Assembly: GCA_005773695.1 (NCBI GenBank)
Contig: SXHM01000238.1
Coordinates: forward strand, 1-9,745
Direction: 5' to 3'
DNA: 9,745 bases
Source of the DNA: Bacteroidota bacterium
GTDB lineage: Bacteria; Bacteroidota; Bacteroidia; SXHM01
A program made the position numbers and the translations under genes. Under the pieces are notes generated by a model that was not told the DNA's origin, did no database searches, and saw only the letters and a program-made list of their open reading frames with translations. Positions 1 to 6,305 of the stretch are shown piece by piece. Each line of letters begins with the position of its first letter. The first letter of the stretch is position 1.

Positions 1-702
1 AGTATTACTGTATGCTTTCACTCTTTAATCAAATGCATAAGCCAATCCTATTACTTCCATCCCCATTTTGTAGGTGTTGGATTCGGTGTGCTCACCGCGG
101 TGGTCGTTAAAAATAAACAATACTGCTTCATCACCTTTTATAGAAGGGTAATCACCGTTTTGCGGGTCGTAAATTCCATTTCCGTTTGCATCTGCAAAAG
201 GAGCAAGGTTAGGCGATTATCCTTTTTCAATATCACCCGATGCAGGCCAGTTGGCAATAACTTCGGGCATCATATACTCAGGGCTTGAGAAATTGGCCAT
301 ATGATTTTTAACTTCTTCTTTGGTGATTTTCCACACACGATTCCATTTCTCATCTTCAGCTGCTGAATAAAATTCTTCTTTCATTACAGGCCCGGGAAAA
401 ATGTCGGTTCCCCACTGACCAAAGGTTGGAGCATAAATGTGGTACTTGCTGCCTTCTTTGCCGCCCATCCAGATGCCGGCAATGTGAACAGCATGTTTTC
501 CATCGGTGTTCTTAATTTCAAAACCTTTCTTTTCCATGTCGGGAGCATCAATCATGTTTCCGAAGAGGCGACCATTAGCGTTAATGGTTGCCCGGATGTT
601 GTTGATGTCAAGCACATCGGAGTTAACTGTTGTTTGCGCTGTTGCGGAAAATCCTGCAAGCAGCAATGCAAATGCTGATGATTTTAGTAGTGTGTAGTTC
701 AT
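1..702 (-). pseudogene. Secreted T9SS-type protein, N-terminal part, interrupted by in-frame TAA; runs off the left edge
   Basis: The best start is the ATG at 702-700. It gives a signal peptide (MNYTLLKSS, then a hydrophobic core, ending ATAQ near residue 23). The mature part has the look of a Bacteroidota secreted family: an INNIRATINANGRLF segment near the N-terminus, an AGIWMGG strand, FGQWGTDIFPGP, and WNRVWKI. An in-frame TAA at 219-217 stops the protein at 161 residues, but the same frame carries on with clear family sequence: LAPFADANGNGIYDP, a calcium-loop-like D-x-N-x-N-G-x-x-D, then GDYPSIKGDEAV and FIFNDHRGEHT. A second TAA lies at 27-25, followed by eight open codons to the edge. 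Family members are usually several hundred residues long with a C-terminal sorting domain, which would lie outside the window. CAA (Gln) or TAT/TAC (Tyr) could each become TAA by one change. This is a recent pseudogene or a consensus error. Function is unknown beyond secretion; T9SS export is inferred from the family, not seen. Confidence 0.65.
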
Positions 703-763
703 AGTATTGGATTTTAAAAACGTGAATAAAATTAAGCAAAATAAATCGGAGATACCAAATCGA

Positions 764-783
764 GTGTTAAAAAGTGTTAAAAA
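764..783. repeat. Tandem 10-bp direct repeat GTGTTAAAAA x2
   Basis: Two perfect copies of GTGTTAAAAA lie head to tail in the divergent region between the secreted protein (start 702) and the barrel-like protein (start 870). The period equals one helical turn, so a regulator could bind both copies on the same DNA face. It could also be simple A-rich sequence. No exact TAnnTTTG promoter was found for either flanking gene; the closest on the minus strand is a TATTTTG-like element near 740-750. Confidence 0.45.
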
Positions 784-836
784 CAAGTATTGGATGCAGG
801 CAAGGGAATTATTCCATAAATTAGCCTCACCCCCGA

Positions 837-858
837 CCCCTCTCCAACAGGAGAGGGG
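837..858. repeat. GC-rich hairpin repeat (CCCCTCTCC-AACA-GGAGAGGGG) at a start codon
   Basis: A perfect 9-bp inverted repeat with a 4-base AACA loop sits in a C/G-rich block (about 822-863) inside otherwise AT-rich intergenic DNA. Blocks of the form CCTCACCCCC...CCCCTCTCC...GGAGAGGGG are, from memory, a common dispersed intergenic repeat in Bacteroidota. The right arm ends 11 bases before the ATG at 870, so in the mRNA of that gene it would occupy the ribosome-binding region, and its GGAGAGG resembles a Shine-Dalgarno sequence locked in a stem. It may act on translation, or may be a passive repeat that landed there. Confidence 0.6.
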
Positions 859-869
859 GGAAACAGCCA

Positions 870-1535
870 ATGAAATCAATAACAGGTATTTTCTTTTTTC
901 TTTTCCTGTTTAGTATTACAAACGCCCAGCAGCAGGATACCCTTTGGCTGAAAGAACATGCAGACACCCTGCGCTATAAAACAGCTAAAGAAGTAAAAGA
1001 GCCCAAGCCCCTTCAAAAGAAAATAAGACCTGAACCGGTGGAACTGAAAAGAAATCTTATTTCGGTTAACGTGCTTGATCTGATGCTGAAAAACATTTCA
1101 TTCAGTGTTGACTTTGTTCCTGGTGAGGGAAAGGTTGGGATTACGATGCCACTTACTTTTTACAGTCCATTAGGCAAAGCAATTGAAAACTACAACAGCA
1201 GCGATATGGGAAAATACCGCAAAGAACTGGCAACATATATCCGTGCGGGCTTTGACCTAAACTATTATCCTATCGGGCAGAAAAAGTATACTCCTGTTAC
1301 AGGTGTCTCCATGCAGGGTGCCTATCTGAAGCGCGATGTGGATGTGCAGGTAGATGAAAACAAAGGTGTTTATCAGGGTTTGTATTTTTATTTCATGGGC
1401 AAAGCGGGGGTGCAGTGTACTTACTGGAAGCGTTTCACGCTTTCGTTAATTGTTCATGCAGGAGTAAAAACACCCGATGTGCAGACCTGGTATTTTGCTA
1501 TGCTGGGCAATGTTGGGGTTGGGGTTAGGTTTTAA
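870..1535 (+). CDS. Small outer-membrane beta-barrel-like protein (221 aa)
   Basis: The protein begins with a signal peptide (MKSITG, a Phe/Leu-rich core, then ITNAQ with likely cleavage after TNA, about residue 19). A Lys/Pro/Glu-rich linker follows at roughly residues 30-60. From about residue 60 there are alternating hydrophobic and polar strands (LISVNVLDLML, ISFSVDFVPG, YIRAGFDLNYYP, GLYFYFMGKAGVQ, LSLIVHAGVKT), and the chain ends VGVGVRF. A C-terminal Phe on a last beta strand is typical of small outer-membrane barrels. The layout resembles DUF3575-type or porin-family proteins of Bacteroidota, but I cannot fix the family. The start at 870 puts the signal peptide directly at the N-terminus. 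The upstream hairpin at 837-858 abuts the start. The stop TAA (1533-1535) touches the stop of the convergent gene at 1536. No partner or substrate can be inferred. Confidence 0.8.
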   Translation: MKSITGIFFFLFLFSITNAQQQDTLWLKEHADTLRYKTAKEVKEPKPLQKKIRPEPVELKRNLISVNVLDLMLKNISFSVDFVPGEGKVGITMPLTFYSPLGKAIENYNSSDMGKYRKELATYIRAGFDLNYYPIGQKKYTPVTGVSMQGAYLKRDVDVQVDENKGVYQGLYFYFMGKAGVQCTYWKRFTLSLIVHAGVKTPDVQTWYFAMLGNVGVGVRF

Positions 1536-2135
1536 TTACTTGACCGTATCACTTTTATAACGCTCAACAATAACAGCAGGAGCTTCTGCTTTTTCAAGAA
1601 TAGCCAGCACCAGTTCGCGGGGTATTTCTTTTTCTTTCATACTTATCATTATATCGTATTCCCTATCGTGAATCATACGGATAAGCATTCCATACTCAGG
1701 ACTGAACCAGGTGGTGCCTGTATTAGAGGGCATATGCCCATGCATGGAACCACAAAACATATCATAGCAGTTATAATCAAGGTGCTTGTAAATAATGAAG
1801 TCTTTACCGTTAAGGGTATAAATCTCCTTTACCGATACATAATGATCGGGATTAAAAAATCCAAGAAACCACATAGTGGTATCCTGTTTTTCTTTTAACT
1901 GTTCTTCTTTGGTATAAGGCACAGTCGCAAAAAAATCCCAGCCTATGGGGCTCCTGGCTTCTATGTTATATTCATTTTTGCCCTTGTTGATGGTAATGCT
2001 TGAGTACCTGGAATAGCCGGCTGATAAACCGCCAGGATAATCAATATAGGTGGCACATTTTACATCGGTAAAGGTTTGTGCATTACAGTTGGTTAACAGC
2101 AAAAAGAAAACGGGAAGAAGTAAAGCTGCTTTCAT
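1536..2135 (-). CDS. Secreted protein of unknown function (199 aa)
   Basis: I do not recognise the family. The ATG at 2135-2133 gives a clean signal peptide (MKAALLLPVFFLLLTNCNAQ). The TTG directly before it would add one residue and is less likely. Cleavage after NCNA is likely; Cys17 is followed by NAQ and its -1 residue is Asn, which makes a poor lipobox. The mature part is beta-rich, with a Tyr-rich segment (GGLSAGYSRYSSITINKGK) and a Cys/His/Met cluster around residues 122-135 (NCYDMFCGSMHGHM) that could hold a disulfide or a metal. That is a guess. The C-terminus is helical and charged. Only 75 bases separate it from the cyclase gene upstream on the same strand, so the two may be co-transcribed, though small hairpins lie between them. 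No TAnnTTTG promoter was found in that gap. Confidence 0.75.
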   Translation of the reverse strand: MKAALLLPVFFLLLTNCNAQTFTDVKCATYIDYPGGLSAGYSRYSSITINKGKNEYNIEARSPIGWDFFATVPYTKEEQLKEKQDTTMWFLGFFNPDHYVSVKEIYTLNGKDFIIYKHLDYNCYDMFCGSMHGHMPSNTGTTWFSPEYGMLIRMIHDREYDIMISMKEKEIPRELVLAILEKAEAPAVIVERYKSDTVK

Positions 2136-2149
2136 CAATGTAAATACGT

Positions 2150-2199
2150 TGAGGTATACACCTCAGATGTACAAAGGGCAGAGATTCCATAAAATCTCT
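2150..2199 (-). terminator. Two small hairpins between cyclase and downstream gene, possible attenuator
   Basis: Two inverted repeats lie in the 75-base gap: TGAGGT-ATAC-ACCTCA (2150-2165) and AGAGAT-TCCATAAA-ATCTCT (2180-2199). Read on the minus strand, the second comes 11 bases after the cyclase stop and is followed by GCCCTTTG rather than a clean U run, so it is at best a weak terminator. The first would form in the leader of the secreted-protein gene, 15 bases before its ATG. Both stems are only 6 bp. Confidence 0.3.
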
Positions 2200-2210
2200 T
2201 TGATGAACTA

Positions 2211-3997
2211 TTATTTCACCTCCACAAAATACATTTCTATCTCGCCTTTTCCTTTCGCTTTTATTTTTCCGCGCGGTGTGCAGTTGAATTTTTTCTTCAC
2301 CAACTCATACGTAGCACCTGAAATATTAATCTTGCCGGGCTCACCGCTGCTTTCCATGCGCGATGCGGTGTTTACGGTATCGCCCCAAATATCGTAGGCA
2401 AACTTTTTGGTGCCCACTACACCGGCAACCACCGGTCCGGTATGTATTCCTATGCGCACATCAAAGAAATGCTGCTTTTTTTTCTGGCGTATTTTTTTCA
2501 GTTTGTTTATAAACTCCTGCATCTCAAGTGCTGCCTGAACAACATCGGCTGCATTGGTTTTGTTGGGTGTTGGCAAACCTCCGGCACACATATAACTGTC
2601 GCCAATGGTTTTTATTTTTTCTAAATTATACTTTGGCAATATGTGATCAAATGCACCAAAGATCATATCCAGTTCGCTTACCAGTTCTTCGGCAGATAAT
2701 TTTTCGGCCTGCTCGGTAAAGCCTTTAAAATCGGTGAAGAGCACCGTTACCTGTTTGTATTTGCGGGGTGCCACCTTTGCATTTTTCTTCAACTCTTCGG
2801 CCACCTCAGCGGGAAGAATATTCGGCAGCAACTCATCTGACTTGCGTTTTTCTTCGGCAATAACTTTGCTTTGTTTCTGAATTTTATCGTTGCGTTTTTT
2901 CAACTCTACATTGCGCAGTTTGAAAATTTCTGCTTCTCTGCGGCTCTTCTCCGTTTCATATCCGGTAACCAGTTCATTCAAACGGTTGCGTGCTTCCTGA
3001 CTGAACAACTCATCGTGCAACTGAAAAAACTTTAAGTGGTTTTTGTAGGCTTCTTCATAATCTCCTACTTTGGCATAGCTCTGCGAAATTTCTTTGTAAA
3101 TGTCTTTCTCCAATGGTTTTGCATTGGAGTCGGCAATCAGGTCTAAGGCAATTTTCTGATATTTCACTGCATTTTTCTGATCGCCTTTTGCACGGTATAA
3201 ATTTCCGATGTTGCTGTAAGTAGAGGCAATTCCCTTGGTATCGCCAATACTCTCTTTCAGCATCACTGATTTCATAAAATACCTGAGAGCATCATCAAAT
3301 TTCCCCTGCTTCTCATACACCAGACCAATGTTGTTGGTAATGAGGGAAAGGTTTTTTTATCGCCAACGCTTTCAGCTATTTCCAGCGCTTTTTTATTGTA
3401 GTCAATGGCTTTGCGGTCATTACCCGTTTGGCGGTGGATATTGGCAATGTTGCCCAAAACCATTATCAGTCCTGAAGTTTCTTTTGCTTTGTTATTTATG
3501 TCTAAGGCCTTTTCAAAATACTGCAATGCTTTGTTAAACTCGCCCTGTACTTTATACAACACCCCCAGATTATTATTGGCCGATGCCATTCCTTTTTTGT
3601 CGTCAATCTCTTCAAACAGTTTAAGCGCTTTCATGTGAGCATCCAGCGAACCGTCCATAGAGCCTTTACTTTTATTAACCACCCCACTTGCATTGAGCGA
3701 TTCGGCCATCTGTTTTTTCATGTTCAGGCCCGAATAATAATCACCGGCTTTATGCAGATGCTCAAGAGCAGCGTTAATATTGCTTTGGTTGAAATAGGCA
3801 ATACCTAAATTGTAATGACATTCGGCTGCGCCTTTTTTGTATCCCCTTTTTTCGGATTGCATTAAAGCTGCAAGCGCCAGTTCAATGCTTTGTGCCGCAT
3901 TTTCCTGACGAAGCTGTATGGCCTGTTTAATAAGCCCGTCAACATCAGGATTCGCTTTTTTTATCACCGGTTTCAGATATGGTTTCTTTTCTGTCAT
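2211..3997 (-). pseudogene. TPR-coiled-coil class III adenylate cyclase, split by a homopolymer frameshift
   Basis: Two overlapping frames together make one protein of about 595 residues from the ATG at 3997 (MTEKKPY). An ATG five codons earlier (4012) is also possible. The frame breaks in an A7 run (T7 on the plus strand, 3352-3358). One more A, or a -1 shift there, joins ...AESVGDKK to NLSLITNNIGLVYE and keeps the TPR spacing. Using the joined numbering, about seven TPR units lie at 57-330, spaced 40 residues, so they are the longer TPR_12/Kinesin-light-chain-like type. A charged coiled coil follows at 335-390, then the linker LLPNILPAEVAEELK, and a class III cyclase domain at 413-595. Metal-binding Asp423 (LFTDFKGFT) and Asp467 (IGDSYM), adenine-selecting Lys463 and Asp536 (YDIWGD), and Asn543/Arg547 (TVNTASR) are all present, so it should make cAMP from ATP. 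There is no transmembrane segment, so it is probably cytosolic, with the TPRs sensing a protein partner. It is divergent from the lipoprotein gene at 4110. Confidence 0.85.
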
Positions 3998-4037
3998 AAC
4001 TCTTAAAAACAAAATGTACTGAATAGCGCTTTCGTTT

Positions 4038-4045
4038 TACTTTTG
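4038..4045 (+). promoter_or_regulatory. Predicted -7 element TACTTTTG for the lipoprotein gene
   Basis: TACTTTTG is an exact match to the Bacteroidota -7 consensus TAnnTTTG. It lies 64 bases before the ATG at 4110, in the 112-base divergent gap. No clear -33 TTG is found at 19-21 bases upstream, so the support is the -7 element and its position only. On the minus strand a looser TAnnnTTTG (TACATTTTG, about 4010-4018) sits just before the cyclase start. Confidence 0.4.
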
Positions 4046-4109
4046 CAGCGTATTAAACCAATTCATTTTATCAAAGTCAAAAGTATCAAAATCCCAAAAA
4101 CATATAGCC

Positions 4110-4982
4110 ATGAATAAGCTGTTTCATATAACATCTCTGATATTAGGGCTTTCTGCACTGATTGTTTCGTGTAATAATAATGACGATGAAGACGATGATT
4201 TAAATGCCGTTTACAATAACGCTGCTTCGCAAACCGCCTATAATGATATTGCCAGTATTGGTGACGAATCAGTTATTGATGATGACCTGAGTTCATTTAA
4301 AATGGATGAGATGGAAAAAATTTCTTCGCCCTGCGCTACCATTCTAAGAGGCGATACCAATGATATGCCTAATGTAACCACTATTGATTTCGGCAGCACC
4401 AATTGCCTTTGCAACGATGGCAAAATCCGCAGAGGAAAAATTGTAATGAACCACCCATCGCCTTCTATGGCAAGAGATTCGGGCGCTGTTTTTCATCATG
4501 AGTTTATTGATTTCTATGTAAATAATAACAAGGTGTTAGGATATATTGATGTAACCAATTTGGGTTTAAGTCCTCTTGGCGACCAGCATTTTAAATGGGA
4601 TGTAGTTGGCGGACTGGAGCTGGCCAACGGTTCAGGAACAATAGTCTGGTAAAGTCATCAGGTAAAGGCATTCCTTTCGGGTTTTAATACCCCGAACACA
4701 CGCCTTGACGATAAAATTGCAATTCAGGGGGGCAGCAGCGGCACTACTCAAACAGGTGAAACCTATATTGCAGATATTGACTCAAGTGCTGCGTTGATGC
4801 AGGATTTTTCAATCGCCTGCCGTAAATATTTTTATGCAGGTACTACCTTTATTACTCCGCAGAATAAACCCATGCGCACCATTAACTATGGTAATCCTAC
4901 GCCTCAGGTATGTGATGATATTGCCACTGTTACTGTAAACGGACAAACGTATACCATTAGCCTGGATAATACACACGAGTAA
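4110..4982 (+). pseudogene. Probable surface lipoprotein with one in-frame TAA at 4650-4652
   Basis: The frame from the ATG at 4110 holds 290 codons before its final stop, with a single TAA at codon 181. Residues 1-20 form a lipoprotein signal peptide ending IVS-Cys21, a good lipobox. Cys21 is followed by NNNDDEDDD, an acidic run like the lipoprotein export signals that send Bacteroidota lipoproteins to the cell surface. The first half contains TTIDFGSTNCLCNDGKIRRG (about 90-109), and the last part contains PMRTINYGNPTPQ then CDDIATVTVNGQTYTISL (near the C-terminus). This pattern is familiar from unnamed Bacteroidota lipoproteins of roughly 250-300 residues, so the region after the TAA belongs to the same protein. 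The residue at the stop sits in TIVW-stop-SHQVKAF; CAA (Gln) or TAT/TAC (Tyr) would each be one change away. As written, only the first 180 residues are made. Function is unknown. Confidence 0.7.
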
Positions 4983-5004
4983 AGAAATCAGAAAGTGTTA
5001 TAAT

Positions 5005-5028
5005 TTCCGGTGCTTCTGTATTCCGGTG
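5005..5028. repeat. Direct repeat TTCCGGTG x2 with 16-base period
   Basis: TTCCGGTG occurs at 5005-5012 and 5021-5028, in the 68-base gap between two convergent genes. The following bases (CTTCTGT and TCTGTTT) are also similar, so it may be a worn tandem 16-mer. The CCGG cores could pair, but no good terminator stem is seen. Little meaning can be assigned. Confidence 0.3.
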
Positions 5029-5050
5029 TCTGTTTTTAATTTCAGTTAAT

Positions 5051-6163
5051 TCAACTCTGTTCTTCCACAAAACCCTTCCACTTTTTCATGTAATGGATAA
5101 AGACAGGGCCCAGGTCTTGTTCCTTAAGATGCTGAACCGAGTAGGGTTGCGGAGCAGGCTGCACGGTAAAGTCTTTTACCAGCGTGGGCCAGTTGGCATG
5201 AGCTATGGCTGCCTTGCCTATGGCTACTATATCGGCACCCAGTTCAATGGCTTTTTCGGCATCAGTGCGGCTCCAGATGTTCCCGGCTACCATAATGGGT
5301 GTATGTGGCAGCGCCTCACGGAAATAGGTGATAAGGGCTTTATCTCCATCAGCATATTTATCGGGTTTTTTAAAGGCATCCCAGGGCGAGAGGTGGATAA
5401 ATGCGGCACCATCTTCAGCCAGCCATTGGGCAAGCTGCAGACTTTCGTCAAAATCAATTCCTTTAAAGGTGTATTTATCTTCGGGCGAAAGGCGCACGCC
5501 TACCAGAAAGTTGTTGGAGGTAAGGGCTTTTATCTTTTGCAGAATGGTGCGCAACAGGCGGCTTCGGTTTTCAAGGGAGCCACCCCACTCATCGCTGCGC
5601 ATGTTGGTAGCCGTGCTTAAAAACTGATGCAGCAGATAACCGTGGGCTCCGTGCAGTTCTATTCCGTCAAAGCCTGCCTGTTCGGCCCTTTTAGCGGCTG
5701 CTGTAAAATCGGCTATCGCGCGGTTAATGTCATCGGTTGTTGCTCCGCGCACCTCAACAGGTGTTTTGGGATGAGGCATCGTGTGTGCGCTGGCACTCCA
5801 GGGTTGTGTGCCGGTGCATTCCTGAGGGCTGCGGGCACCTCCATGAAAAATCTGAACAAGGGCAAGACTGTTATAGCTGTGAACACCTGCGGCAAGGCGG
5901 GTAAGGCCGGGAAGATGGCTATCGTGGGCAATACCCAGTTCGCCATCCCAGCCTTTGCCATCCTCTGCTACATATGCGGCACAGGTGCAGATTAATCCAA
6001 ATCCTTCTTTAGCCCTGCGTTGCAGCCATTTAAATTCGTCATCGCTCAAGGTGCCGTCAGTATTACTCTGCAGATTGGTAAGGGGAGCCAGCGCAATGCG
6101 GTTGGGCATTGTTTTGTCTGTATCAGGGAAATGGAAAGGGGTAAACAGTTTAGCGGAAGACAT
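5051..6163 (-). CDS. NADH:flavin oxidoreductase, Old Yellow Enzyme family (370 aa)
   Basis: This is a complete TIM-barrel flavoenzyme of normal family length. It would bind FMN and reduce activated C=C bonds (enones, quinone-like or nitro compounds) with NAD(P)H. Visible motifs, in order: N-terminal NRIALAPLTN (about 21-30); VQIFHGG with Gln104, expected to bind the flavin; GIELHGAHGYLLHQFLS with the substrate-anchoring pair His171/His174; WGGSLENRSRLL (193-204); VGVRLSPED (221-229); and the phosphate-binding segments MVAGNIW (291-297) and GADIVAIGKAAIA (309-321). The usual Tyr before GGSLENR is Trp here. There is no signal peptide, so it is cytosolic. The start at 6163 gives a normal N-terminus. 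The natural substrate cannot be read from the sequence. The gene is divergent from the GH125 mannosidase (142-base gap) and convergent with the lipoprotein gene, so it is a single-gene unit. No TAnnTTTG promoter was found upstream. Confidence 0.93.
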   Translation of the reverse strand: MSSAKLFTPFHFPDTDKTMPNRIALAPLTNLQSNTDGTLSDDEFKWLQRRAKEGFGLICTCAAYVAEDGKGWDGELGIAHDSHLPGLTRLAAGVHSYNSLALVQIFHGGARSPQECTGTQPWSASAHTMPHPKTPVEVRGATTDDINRAIADFTAAAKRAEQAGFDGIELHGAHGYLLHQFLSTATNMRSDEWGGSLENRSRLLRTILQKIKALTSNNFLVGVRLSPEDKYTFKGIDFDESLQLAQWLAEDGAAFIHLSPWDAFKKPDKYADGDKALITYFREALPHTPIMVAGNIWSRTDAEKAIELGADIVAIGKAAIAHANWPTLVKDFTVQPAPQPYSVQHLKEQDLGPVFIHYMKKWKGFVEEQS

Positions 6164-6256
6164 AGTTATTTAAGATGTGTGTTGCGGGGATGTAAAGGAA
6201 TGAAAAAATGAGAAGCAGTAAAAGGGGTTTTCTGTTTCCTTATCTCTTACTTTTAG

Positions 6257-6264
6257 TAGTTTTG
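6257..6264 (+). promoter_or_regulatory. Predicted -7 element TAGTTTTG for the GH125 gene
   Basis: TAGTTTTG fits TAnnTTTG exactly and lies 41 bases before the ATG at 6306. Nineteen bases upstream is a T-rich CTGTTT (6232-6237), a weak -33. Transcription would begin near 6270, leaving a leader of about 35 bases. The gap is shared with the oppositely oriented oxidoreductase. Confidence 0.5.
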
Positions 6265-6305
6265 TGTTATCACCTTCTCCGCAAATTTTTTTATAAACTT
6301 CTTTC

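Noticed and set aside
703..879. N-terminal extension of the first gene to an ATG at 879.
   Set aside because: It would put 59 residues, translated from the GC-rich repeat and intergenic DNA, before a perfect signal peptide that starts at 702.
2136..2138. TTG as start of the secreted-protein gene, and likewise TTG at 9684-9682.
   Set aside because: In both cases an ATG follows directly and gives a standard signal peptide; the TTG adds only one residue.
25..4652. TAA reassigned to a sense codon (Gln or Tyr), explaining the in-frame stops.
   Set aside because: TAA ends several genes at their natural family length, including the GH125 gene (7746-7748), the cyclase (2213-2211) and the 41-residue gene (7924-7926), so the standard code applies.
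4653..4982. The segment after the TAA as a separate small gene starting at ATG 4794.
   Set aside because: The frame is open from directly after the TAA at 4652, the codons before 4794 also look coding, and there is no signal peptide at 4794; it is the rest of the lipoprotein.
5093..5995. Long plus-strand open frames of 175, 99 and 122 codons.
   Set aside because: They lie antisense inside the well-supported oxidoreductase gene, have no recognisable domains, and look like a by-product of its codon bias.
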